The notes beneath the pieces were generated by a model that was not told the origin of the DNA, ran no database searches, and saw nothing but the letters and a program-made list of their open reading frames with translations. Of a DNA stretch of 38,685 nt, positions 15,025 to 22,432 are shown in pieces (positions within the stretch are counted from its first letter, which is position 1; every line of letters begins with the position of its first letter). The translations under genes were made by a program, and so were the position numbers. Source of the stretch: an uncultured Thermomicrobiales bacterium (lineage in GTDB: Bacteria > Chloroflexota > Chloroflexia > Thermomicrobiales > CADCWN01); assembly GCA_902806415.1 (NCBI GenBank), contig CADCWN010000285.1, positions 1 through 38,685 of the forward strand, written 5' to 3'.

Positions 15025-16449
15025 GTGAGCGGCAGCCTGCGCGAATTCCTGGAGATTTCCTACGACGAACTCGAGGAGTTGAATCTCGGCGCGAAAGAGC
15101 AGCGCCTCGCCCGTGTCTCGCCGGATCAGCTCCGCGAAGAGCGTACGCGCTATCTGACCGACACGAGGGGGATCAAGGCGGTGACGGTCTGCTTCACCGA
15201 CCTCGAAGGCCGCCTGCACATGCTCGACTACGATAAAAAATTCCTGGTCAAGTCTGCCGACAACCTGACCTTCGATGGTTCCTCGGTTCGCGGCTTCTCC
15301 GCCCAGGTGGAGTCCGATCTGCGCCTGGCGATCGACTGGTCGGCCTTCTACTGGCTCCCGGCCGACATCTTCAGCCCCGGCAAAGTCCTCGTCTTCGGCG
15401 ATGTGCTCGAGCGCGACGGGATGCCCTACTCCTCCGACATGCGGGCGCGCCTCATGAACTTCACGAAGCAGCAGTACGATCAGCACGGCCTGACCTGCAA
15501 CGTGGCGAACGAGATCGAGGGGATCGTCTTCCAGGGTCGGCACGCGGAGCAGACGTACGCCGATACCGACCGGTTCGAGTTCATCAGCACCGGCGGGTAC
15601 TACCACTCGCTGCCGGGCGACCCGCTGCGCGGCTTCATCGACACCGCCGCCGAGGTGCAGCGCGCGATGGGCTTCGCTAACGAGAAGGATCACCCGGAGG
15701 TTGCCCCGGCGCAGTTCGAGATGAACTACTCGTACACCGAGGCGACGATCGGCGCGGATCAGATCGCGCTCTACAAGCTGATCTGCCGCCAGGTGGCCTA
15801 TCGCCTCGGGATGACCGCCAGCTTCCTGCCGAAGCCAGTCACCGGCGTCAACGGCAACGGGATGCACACCAACATGTCGATCGGCAAGGGGAAGAGCAAC
15901 ATCTTCTTCAAGGCCGGGGGCGAAGAGGGCTTGTCGGATACGGCGTGGCAGTTCGTCGAGCGGATCCTCACCAACGCGCTCGATCTCTGCCTCATCCTCA
16001 ATTCGAGCGTCAACGCCTACCGGCGGCTCGATCCGCACTTCGAGGCCCCGAACCAGATCATGGCCTCGCCGATCGACCGCGGCTCGATGGTCCGCATCCC
16101 GATCGGCAACGAACACTCCGCCCGGATCGAGGTCCGCTCGATCGCGCCCGATGCGAACCCCTACATGGCCCTCTATACCCTGCTGAAGACCGGCCTCGAA
16201 GGCCCGCTCTCCGAGGGGATCCGCGACCGCAAGGACATCTTGCCCGACAACATCCAGGACGCGATCGAGGCGTTCAGGGGCAGCCGCTACATCGCCGACA
16301 TCCTGGGTGCCGACGTTGTCGAGAAGTACGCCGACCTCAAGCAGACGGTCGCCGACCGCAGCCCGCGCAAGCTCGGCACGCTGATCAAGCCGGGCGAGAT
16401 CCAGTTCCACCACGAGGTCTTTAACCAGTTCCTCTGGAATCGCTTCTAG
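15025..16449 (+). CDS. glnA: Glutamine synthetase, type I family
   Basis: ATP-dependent ligase forming glutamine from glutamate and ammonia, the main entry point for nitrogen. Core type I motifs are present: a beta-grasp N-terminal domain with FDGSSVRGF near residue 83, the ATP/metal motif VNGNGMHTNMS near 276, NSSVNAYRRL, and RSIAPDANPYMALY near 370. The product has 474 residues. The usual adenylylation-site loop with its tyrosine (NLY-LP type) is not visible near the C-terminus, suggesting control without adenylylation. The C-terminus HHEVFNQFLWNRF is also unlike typical GlnA, so a GlnA-like paralogue acting on another amine cannot be excluded. The start is GTG, after GGGGAGGG. Confidence 0.85.
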   Translation: MSGSLREFLEISYDELEELNLGAKEQRLARVSPDQLREERTRYLTDTRGIKAVTVCFTDLEGRLHMLDYDKKFLVKSADNLTFDGSSVRGFSAQVESDLRLAIDWSAFYWLPADIFSPGKVLVFGDVLERDGMPYSSDMRARLMNFTKQQYDQHGLTCNVANEIEGIVFQGRHAEQTYADTDRFEFISTGGYYHSLPGDPLRGFIDTAAEVQRAMGFANEKDHPEVAPAQFEMNYSYTEATIGADQIALYKLICRQVAYRLGMTASFLPKPVTGVNGNGMHTNMSIGKGKSNIFFKAGGEEGLSDTAWQFVERILTNALDLCLILNSSVNAYRRLDPHFEAPNQIMASPIDRGSMVRIPIGNEHSARIEVRSIAPDANPYMALYTLLKTGLEGPLSEGIRDRKDILPDNIQDAIEAFRGSRYIADILGADVVEKYADLKQTVADRSPRKLGTLIKPGEIQFHHEVFNQFLWNRF

Positions 16450-16462
16450 GCCGCGTCGCAGC

Positions 16463-16500
16463 AGCCCGGCCTGCGTCCCTTGGCGCGGGCCGGGCTTTCC
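16463..16500 (+). terminator. Terminator hairpin 1 after glnA
   Basis: AGCCCGGCC and GGCCGGGCT form a perfect 9-bp stem, followed by TTCCC, starting 14 bases after the glnA stop. Confidence 0.6.
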
Positions 16501-16550
16501 CATCGTCCAGAATGACGAGGAGACCCGACCGCAATCGTCTAACCAAGGTG

Positions 16551-16594
16551 AAGGGGGTGGTCCGCGCCTTAGAAGCGCGGGCCGCCCCCTTTAT
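16551..16594 (+). terminator. Terminator hairpin 2 after glnA
   Basis: AAGGGGGTGGTCCGCGC pairs over 17 positions (two G-T wobbles) with the sequence after a 7-base loop and runs into CTTTATA. The second stem in tandem separates glnA from the convergent aldo/keto reductase gene. Confidence 0.7.
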
Positions 16595-16604
16595 ACGTCA
16601 ATCT

Positions 16605-17546
16605 CTATCCCTCGGTTGAGTCGAGACGCGCCCAGAACTCATCCGGGATCGGGTGCTGGTAGAGGTCGATCGTCTGCGCCAGCCGTTCCGGGCGGGTCAG
16701 CCCGACGACGGTGCTGTGGATGCGCGGGTCGCGCGTGGAGAATTGAAGCGCCGCCGCCGGGAGCGGGATCCCGTACTCGTCGCAGAGCGCGGCGATCTCC
16801 CGGACACGCGCCAACATCTCGGGCGGGGCATCTTTGTACATGTACTTGGGGAAGGCGTCCGGCCCCTTGACCAGCATCCCGCCGCCGTACGGTGCCGCAT
16901 TCAGTACGGCGATGCCGCGCGCGGTGGCATAGTCGAGTAGCGGCGCGGCGCTGCGGTCGAGCAGGGTGAAGCGGTTGTGCGTCAGCACCGCCGCGAAGCC
17001 CCCGAGTTCGAGGAAGCGGATCAGCAGGTCGATCGGGCCACCGGCGACGCCCAGATGCCCGATGATCCCCTCGCGTTGCAAGTCTCTCAGCGTGTCGACC
17101 GCGCCGCCGGGCGCGACCAACTCCTCGTAGGTCCCATACTCCGGGTCGTGGAGGAAGGCGATCTCCAGCCGCTCGACCCCCAGCCGCTCCAGGCTCTCCT
17201 CGATCGAGCGGCGCATCCGCGGCCCGCTAAAGTCCTTCGTCGTCGGGTCGCGATCGGCCTTCGATTGCAGGATCGCCCCCGCTGGGACGCCGCCGAGCTC
17301 GCGGATGACCTTGCCGATCCGCCGCTCGCTCTCGCCGCCGCCGTAGCTGTTCGAGGTGTCGAGGTAGTTCAGCGGCCCCGCGAACGCCGCGCGGATCGTT
17401 TCGAGGGCGCGCTCCTCCGGCACGGCGTAGTTGAACGCTTGCGGGAGGCTGCTCAGCGGCGCGCACCCGAGGCAGAGCGGCGGCACCTCGATCCCGGTCT
17501 GCCCGAATGGTCGGCGTGGCAATGTTTCCCGATCCTGATCGGCCAT
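16605..17546 (-). CDS. Aldo/keto reductase, D-threo-aldose 1-dehydrogenase-like
   Basis: TIM-barrel oxidoreductase of the AKR superfamily, most like the sugar dehydrogenase branch (D-threo-aldose / L-fucose dehydrogenase and pyridoxal 4-dehydrogenase types). The catalytic tetrad is visible: Asp and Tyr in LDTSNSYGGGESE, Lys in LQSKADRD and His in FLHDPEYG. The C-terminal STVVGLTRPERL binds the nucleotide phosphate. 313 residues, normal length. The ATG follows AGAGAGG. It lies 25 bases downstream of the M20 amidohydrolase on the same strand, so the two are probably one transcript. The substrate is not readable; it is not closely similar to the other AKR at 9943. Confidence 0.85.
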   Translation of the reverse strand: MADQDRETLPRRPFGQTGIEVPPLCLGCAPLSSLPQAFNYAVPEERALETIRAAFAGPLNYLDTSNSYGGGESERRIGKVIRELGGVPAGAILQSKADRDPTTKDFSGPRMRRSIEESLERLGVERLEIAFLHDPEYGTYEELVAPGGAVDTLRDLQREGIIGHLGVAGGPIDLLIRFLELGGFAAVLTHNRFTLLDRSAAPLLDYATARGIAVLNAAPYGGGMLVKGPDAFPKYMYKDAPPEMLARVREIAALCDEYGIPLPAAALQFSTRDPRIHSTVVGLTRPERLAQTIDLYQHPIPDEFWARLDSTEG

Positions 17547-17571
17547 CGTGCCTCTCTCTTGCGCGGCGACG

Positions 17572-18774
17572 CTATGCGCCCGCGTTGTCGTCGAGCCAGC
17601 GGAGCGCGCTCGCCACCATCACCTCGACGCCGATCGCCAGGGCGCGCTCGTCGAGATCGAAGCGTGGGTGGTGGTGGCCCCAAACCTTGCCGCTGGCCTC
17701 GTCGCGCGTGCCGACGTGGAAGAAGGTCGAGGGGACGCGCTGGGTGAACTCGGAGAAGTCCTCCGAGCCCATGATCTGCTTGCCGGGGATCGCCTCGACC
17801 ACCCCCTCGATCCCCGCCGCGACCTCGCGCACGGTCGCCGCGATCGCGGGATCGTTGACGGTCGGCGGCACGCCGCGCGTGTACTCCACCTCAGCGGTCG
17901 CGCGCATCGACGCCGCGACCCCCTCGATCAGCGCCGGGATCCGCGCGGCCAGGAGGTCGCCGGTCTCTTTCTCGAACCAGCGGACCGAACCGGCGAACGT
18001 GGCGGTGTCGGCGATGATGTTGCGGGCGCTGCCGCCCGCCTGCAGGATCGCCGTCGTCACCACGGCGGGCGAGAGGGGATCGACCTCCCGGCTGACCAGG
18101 GTCTGCAAGGTGGTCACGATCGTCGCGGCGACCATCAGCGCGTCGACGGTGCTGTGCGGCGCGGCGGCGTGGCCACCCTTGCCCTGGATCTTCACGGCGA
18201 AATTGTCGGCGGCGGCCATCCCCGCGCCGGGGTAGGCGACGACCGTGCCGAGCGGCAGATCCTGGGCGACGTGGAGGCCCAGCGCAGCGTCGATCGCCGG
18301 GTCTTCGAGGATCCCCTCGGCGACCATCCGCTTCGCCCCGCCGCGCCCTTCCTCGGCTGGCTGGAAGCAGAAGACCATCGTGCCGGCGATCTCCTCGCGG
18401 CGGCTCATCAGGACGCGCGCCGCCGTCAGTAGCATCGCCGTGTGGGCGTCATGCCCGCAGGCGTGCATCATCCCCGCCGTCTGCGAGCGATACTCGACGT
18501 CGTTCTCTTCCTCGATCGGCAGCGCATCCATGTCGGCGCGCAGCAGCAGCGTCTTGCCCGGCCTGCCGCCCAGCAGGACCGCCTTCACCCCGGTCACCGC
18601 GATCCCGGTGCGAATGGTCGTGAAGCCGATCGCGCGCAGGCGCTCGGCGACGATCCCGCTCGTACGGAACTCTTCCAGCCCGATCTCGGGATGGATGTGC
18701 AGATCGCGCCGGGTCGCGATCAACTCGGGTTCCCACTCCCCGATCTCGTCGTGGATCGACATCAGCACCGCCAT
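17572..18774 (-). CDS. M20 family metallopeptidase / amidohydrolase
   Basis: Zinc or cobalt hydrolase of the M20D group (N-acyl-amino acid amidohydrolase, hippurate hydrolase, IAA-amino acid hydrolase). Metal ligands appear in MHACGHDAHTAML, with the general base in FQPAEEG and a distal ligand in HHPRFDLDE. An LRADMDALPIEE segment marks the family. A dimerisation lid starts near GKGGHAAAPH. 400 residues, normal length, without a signal peptide, so probably cytosolic. The ATG at 18774 follows a GAGGGGACGAGGAG ribosome site. Transcription probably starts at a TAGACT box divergent from the response-regulator promoter, and the downstream aldo/keto reductase shares the operon. Confidence 0.92.
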   Translation of the reverse strand: MAVLMSIHDEIGEWEPELIATRRDLHIHPEIGLEEFRTSGIVAERLRAIGFTTIRTGIAVTGVKAVLLGGRPGKTLLLRADMDALPIEEENDVEYRSQTAGMMHACGHDAHTAMLLTAARVLMSRREEIAGTMVFCFQPAEEGRGGAKRMVAEGILEDPAIDAALGLHVAQDLPLGTVVAYPGAGMAAADNFAVKIQGKGGHAAAPHSTVDALMVAATIVTTLQTLVSREVDPLSPAVVTTAILQAGGSARNIIADTATFAGSVRWFEKETGDLLAARIPALIEGVAASMRATAEVEYTRGVPPTVNDPAIAATVREVAAGIEGVVEAIPGKQIMGSEDFSEFTQRVPSTFFHVGTRDEASGKVWGHHHPRFDLDERALAIGVEVMVASALRWLDDNAGA

Positions 18775-18843
18775 CTCCTCGTCCCCTCCGCCTGCGCGGG
18801 CGACAGCCGACCGTCGTCTGCCCCTCCGTCGCCCTGACGCGCA

Positions 18844-18852
18844 AGTCTAGCA
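18844..18852 (-). promoter_or_regulatory. Candidate extended -10 of the M20 hydrolase operon
   Basis: On the minus strand TGCTAGACT fits an extended -10 box, about 70 bases before the M20 start and back-to-back with the response-regulator promoter. Confidence 0.45.
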
Positions 18853-18868
18853 CCGCGCACCCATGCGG

Positions 18869-18874
18869 TAGAAT
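18869..18874 (+). promoter_or_regulatory. Candidate -10 box of the response regulator operon
   Basis: TAGAAT lies 50 bases before the ATG at 18925, only 19 bases from the divergent -10 of the M20 gene. The two promoters must overlap and may compete. Confidence 0.5.
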
Positions 18875-18924
18875 GGGTCGTGACGACTGTGCTGGTCGCG
18901 CGTATTGATCGCCGGGGTGGGCCG

Positions 18925-19596
18925 ATGGCGACGTTATTGATTGCCGATGACGATCGCAAGATCACCGATATGTTGCGGCGCACCCTCCTCTACGAGGGGT
19001 ATCAGGTCATCACCGCCGCCGATGGGCAGGAGGCGCTGGCGCAGATTCGGGCGCACCAATTCGATCTGATCGTCCTCGACCGGATGATGCCGGGGATCGA
19101 TGGCCTCGAAGTCGCCCGGCGCGTGCGCGGTGTCGATGCAACGCCGATCCTGATGCTGACCGCGCGCGACGCGATCGAGGATCGGGTCGCGGGGCTGGAC
19201 AGCGGCGCAGACGATTATCTGGTCAAGCCGTTCGCCCCCCAGGAATTGCTGGCGCGTATCCGCGCGCTGCTCCGCCGGGTCGAATCGCCGAACATGCCGC
19301 GCCCGCTCGCCTACGCCGACCTGCGCCTCGATCCGGCCACGCGCGAGACGCGGCGTGGCGAGCGCCGCTTCGACCTCAGCCCGAAGGAATTTGATCTCCT
19401 CTCGTACCTCCTGCGGCACGCACGGCAGGTCTTGCCGCGCGCGCGCATCATCGAGACGGTCTGGGGCGAGGATTTCTACGGCGACGACAACGTCCTCGAC
19501 GTCTACATCGGCTACCTGCGGCAGAAGACCGAGGCCGACGGCGAGTCGCGCCTCATCCAGACCGTGCGCGGCGTGGGATACGTTATCAGAGAGTAG
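18925..19596 (+). CDS. OmpR/PhoB-family response regulator
   Basis: Two-component DNA-binding regulator. The receiver domain has the acidic pocket DDD at residues 8-10, the phospho-accepting Asp52 in VLDRMMPGIDG, the switch Thr in MLTARD, and the conserved Lys in LVKPFAP. The C-terminal winged helix ends in the typical QTVRGVGYVIRE. 223 residues. The ORF track starts at 18880, but ATG at 18925 follows GGGGTGGG and begins exactly at the receiver fold, so it is chosen. The histidine kinase gene follows after 123 bases containing repeat element C. Regulators of this family bind direct repeats spaced 11 bp, matching the array found downstream of the kinase gene. Confidence 0.93.
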   Translation: MATLLIADDDRKITDMLRRTLLYEGYQVITAADGQEALAQIRAHQFDLIVLDRMMPGIDGLEVARRVRGVDATPILMLTARDAIEDRVAGLDSGADDYLVKPFAPQELLARIRALLRRVESPNMPRPLAYADLRLDPATRETRRGERRFDLSPKEFDLLSYLLRHARQVLPRARIIETVWGEDFYGDDNVLDVYIGYLRQKTEADGESRLIQTVRGVGYVIRE

Positions 19597-19601
19597 TCGC
19601 T

Positions 19602-19705
19602 AGTCCGTAGTCCGTAGTCCGTAGTGGTTACGATGGCGCTACGTGCGCTTCAAGCATATGGTTGGCCGCGAGAAACTACGGACTACGGACTACGGACTAC
19701 GGACT
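19602..19705. repeat. Paired inverted heptamer-repeat element C (regulator-kinase gap)
   Basis: The left array (19602-19625) is AGTCCGT iterated three and a half times. The right array (19675-19705) is ACTACGG iterated four and a half times. Left and right pair perfectly over 24 bp around a 49-bp centre. The array starts five bases after the response-regulator stop and ends about 15 bases before the kinase start, so it would form a large hairpin in the operon mRNA. Confidence 0.9.
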
Positions 19706-19719
19706 CACCCAGGGGGGCC

Positions 19720-21144
19720 ATGTCCATCCGTCTCCGCCTGACCCTGCTCTATACCGCGATCCTGGCGCTGACGCTGCTGACATTCAGCGTGGTGCTCTAC
19801 ATCACGGTCGATCGAACCACGTTCGGGGTCCTGCAAGATGGGTTGAAGGCCGACGCAGCCCGGCTGACCGATGCGAAAGATTTCAAGTTGTCGAATGTGG
19901 CCTATATCCCGGCGGCCAAGGGTTCGACAAACCCGTATGTCGAAACCCTCGATCTCGTCGGTAATCTGCGCGATCGCACGGCGAATACCATTTACGAAGG
20001 GATCGAACTGCCCCCGCTCGGGGACAATGAATTGCGGCAACTCCGCGGCACCGAGCCGGTCTATAGTCAGGTCACGCTCGGATCCGACCGCTGGCTCGTC
20101 TACAACGTCCCCGCGAAGGACAGCACGGGCAGGGAAGGGATTGTGCGCGTCGCACGACCAATAGACAACCAACTCTCCTCGCTCGAAACTTTGCGCCGCT
20201 ACCTGATTATCGCGGGGGTCATCGCTGTGGCGCTCGCGTTTGGCGTCGGGTTTCTGCTGGCGCGCACCGCCCTGCGGCCGATCGGCCAGATTACCGCGAC
20301 CGCCCGCGCGATCGAGACGAGCCGGGATTTCGGGCGGCGCGTCGATCACCACGGGCCGGAGGACGAGGTCGGGCAACTCTCCACCACGCTGAACGCGATG
20401 CTCGCCGCGCTCCAGGCGGCGTATCAGCAGACCGAGGGGGCGTTGCAGGCGCAGCGGCGTTTCATCGCCGACGCCTCCCACGAGTTGCGCACCCCCCTGA
20501 CGACGATTCGCGGCAATCTGGGCCTCCTCGGTCGCACTCCGCCGATCGGCGAGGACGACCGGCGCGCGGCACTCGGCGATATGGTCGAGGAATCGGAGCG
20601 GATGAGTCGACTGATCGACAATCTGCTGGCCCTCGCCCGCGCCGACTCGGGGATGCCGCTGCGCGCGCTCCCCGTCCCGCTCGAGCCGTTGCTCGCGGAT
20701 GTTTGTCGCCAGGCGCGACTGATCGCCCCGGGCCGCGCGATCGCCTGCTCCAGCCCGCTGGCCGCCGCGCTCGGCGATCCCGATGCGCTGAAGCAGACGT
20801 TGCTGATCCTGCTCGACAACGCGATCAAGCATACGCCGGCCGAGGCCGATATCCAGATCACTGGCGGGGCCAACGTGCGGGAGGTGACGATCGCCGTGCG
20901 GGATGGCGGGCCGGGGATCGCGCCAGCGATTCGCCCGCACCTCTTCGAGCGCTTCTCGCGCGCCGATGTCGCGCGCACCGGCGGCGGGGCGGGCCTCGGG
21001 CTGGCGATCGCCCGCGCACTGACCGAAGGGCAGGGCGGCACGATCGCGGTGGAGAGTATGCATGGTCAGGGCAGCACCTTCACCGTAACCCTCCCGCGCG
21101 CCGCGCTCGACCCTGTGCTCCCCTCGATCGCCGCCGGGCAATAG
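19720..21144 (+). CDS. Membrane sensor histidine kinase (HAMP, HisKA, HATPase)
   Basis: Partner kinase of the preceding response regulator. Transmembrane helix 1 lies at about residues 8-30 and helix 2 at about 161-181, with a roughly 130-residue extracytoplasmic sensor domain of no recognised type between them. A HAMP linker follows. The dimerisation helix carries phospho-accepting His254 in DASHELRTPLTTIR. The catalytic domain shows the N box DNAIKHTP, the G1 box DGGPGIAP and the G2 box GGGAGLGLAIA. 474 residues. ATG at 19720 after AGGGGGG is preferred to the upstream start at 19624, which would translate through repeat element C. The signal sensed is not readable. Confidence 0.93.
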   Translation: MSIRLRLTLLYTAILALTLLTFSVVLYITVDRTTFGVLQDGLKADAARLTDAKDFKLSNVAYIPAAKGSTNPYVETLDLVGNLRDRTANTIYEGIELPPLGDNELRQLRGTEPVYSQVTLGSDRWLVYNVPAKDSTGREGIVRVARPIDNQLSSLETLRRYLIIAGVIAVALAFGVGFLLARTALRPIGQITATARAIETSRDFGRRVDHHGPEDEVGQLSTTLNAMLAALQAAYQQTEGALQAQRRFIADASHELRTPLTTIRGNLGLLGRTPPIGEDDRRAALGDMVEESERMSRLIDNLLALARADSGMPLRALPVPLEPLLADVCRQARLIAPGRAIACSSPLAAALGDPDALKQTLLILLDNAIKHTPAEADIQITGGANVREVTIAVRDGGPGIAPAIRPHLFERFSRADVARTGGGAGLGLAIARALTEGQGGTIAVESMHGQGSTFTVTLPRAALDPVLPSIAAGQ

Positions 21145-21259
21145 CCGAGTTCCCCGCTCGTTGTTCGCACCATCCAGGGTGTTGGCTGCGATGTGCTATC
21201 TGCGTGGGTAGCACGTCAGCCGCCCGTGCCGCGAACCCCTCAGACGGTCGGATGGCGCT

Positions 21260-21320
21260 CTTAGCTCCCTCTCAGCTTCTCCTCAGCGAACGCTCAGCGG
21301 ATCATCAGCGAAATCTCAGT
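21260..21320 (+). promoter_or_regulatory. Six CTCAGC-type boxes with exact 11-bp phasing
   Basis: CTTAGC, CTCAGC, CTCAGC, CTCAGC, ATCAGC and CTCAGT begin at 21260, 21271, 21282, 21293, 21304 and 21315, one DNA helical turn apart. This is the classic spacing of direct-repeat sites for OmpR/PhoB-family regulators, and such a regulator is encoded 1.7 kb upstream. A TATCCT box at 21352-21357 and the ECF sigma gene follow. Confidence 0.7.
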
Positions 21321-21499
21321 CTCGGTTTAAAGAACTCACAGTTTCCCACCCTATCCTTCATTTAGGTGGTGGTGCAACGGGGCGAGCAACGTGACCGACG
21401 ACTGGAAATCGTGGTGTACGAAGTCCCTCGCCGATCGCTTTGTAGATGGATCACCCTGCCCCTGGCAGAGCGGCATATGATTGCGGAAGGCGGCCAACC

Positions 21500-22159
21500 A
21501 TGACGACCACAACCATGACCCCCGACCCTGAACTCGACTTACTCGACGATCTGACCCTTCTGGGCGAGGCGCAGCGTGGCTCGACCGGCGCCTTCAACGC
21601 CCTGGTGCGACGATACGAACGGTCTGTCCATAACGTGGCGGTCCGACTCGTCGGGCGTACCGGGGCGGCGGACGAGGTCACCCAGGATACATTTCTGCGC
21701 GCGTACAACGCCCTCGATCGTTTCCAGGGCGGCGATTTCCGCCCGTGGGTGCTGCGGATCGCGACGAACCGCTCCTATGACGAACTGCGGCGGCGGCGGC
21801 GCGCGCCGGACTCTTTCGAGGAATTGGCGTACGAGCCGCCGCTGGCCTGGACCACCCTCTCGCGGCACGAAGACCCGATGGCGCGCGTGGAACGCCTCGA
21901 ACTTGCGGAAACCCTGGCGGCGGCGTTGGCGCAACTCCCATTCGACCAGCGGGTTGCCGTCGTCCTCAGCGACGTGCAAGGCTACCCGTATGACGAAATT
22001 TCCACGATCATCGGCGTGCCATACGGCACGGTGAAGTCGCGGCTGAGTCGCGCCCGCGCGCGTCTGCGAACCATCCTGGGTGGGCGCGAGCAGCCCGATA
22101 GGCGACGCACGCCTGTCGGCGGCGAGCATCGGTTCGCCGCGACGAAAGTGGCGAGTTAG
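21500..22159 (+). CDS. ECF-type RNA polymerase sigma factor (RpoE-like)
   Basis: Group 4 sigma factor that redirects RNA polymerase to a stress- or signal-specific set of promoters. Region 2 contains DEVTQDTFLRAYNALDRFQG and WVLRIATNRSYDELRRRRR. Region 4 contains LPFDQRVAVVLSDVQGYPYDEI and the recognition helix VPYGTVKSRLSRARARLR. 219 residues, slightly long for the family. ATG at 21500 follows GGAAGG; the longer ORF from 21446 lacks conserved sequence. No anti-sigma factor gene follows, unlike the usual arrangement. The 11-bp phased array upstream suggests that the neighbouring two-component system controls it. Confidence 0.93.
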   Translation: MTTTTMTPDPELDLLDDLTLLGEAQRGSTGAFNALVRRYERSVHNVAVRLVGRTGAADEVTQDTFLRAYNALDRFQGGDFRPWVLRIATNRSYDELRRRRRAPDSFEELAYEPPLAWTTLSRHEDPMARVERLELAETLAAALAQLPFDQRVAVVLSDVQGYPYDEISTIIGVPYGTVKSRLSRARARLRTILGGREQPDRRRTPVGGEHRFAATKVAS

Positions 22160-22432
22160 CGCGCCGCCGACACATCTTCGTTCGGGCCGATCTCCATCCT
22201 GGGCAAGCGGTTCAAGGAGACTAGCAAGCGCGGCTACGCGCCGTGGTGGTTCGGGCGACAGTCGGGATGGAGTAGCGGCATGGGTCGCGTTCTACCCCTA
22301 CTGGCGCCTCTTCCACAGCGCCGCCTCGCCGTCATCGACCAGCACCGGCGGGAGTTTCTGGCCTACCCAGTCGCTACAGCGTCCCGCGCGTGCTGCTGAC
22401 TGTGGGAGGGGAGATGGAAGTCGCCACGACCC
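22160..22432. other. Gap after the sigma factor without a supported gene
   Basis: This is the place where an anti-sigma gene would be expected. One + frame reads RGYAPWWFGRQSGW and ends at a TGA near 22399, but no start codon with a ribosome site is evident. It may be a decayed gene or chance. Confidence 0.3.
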
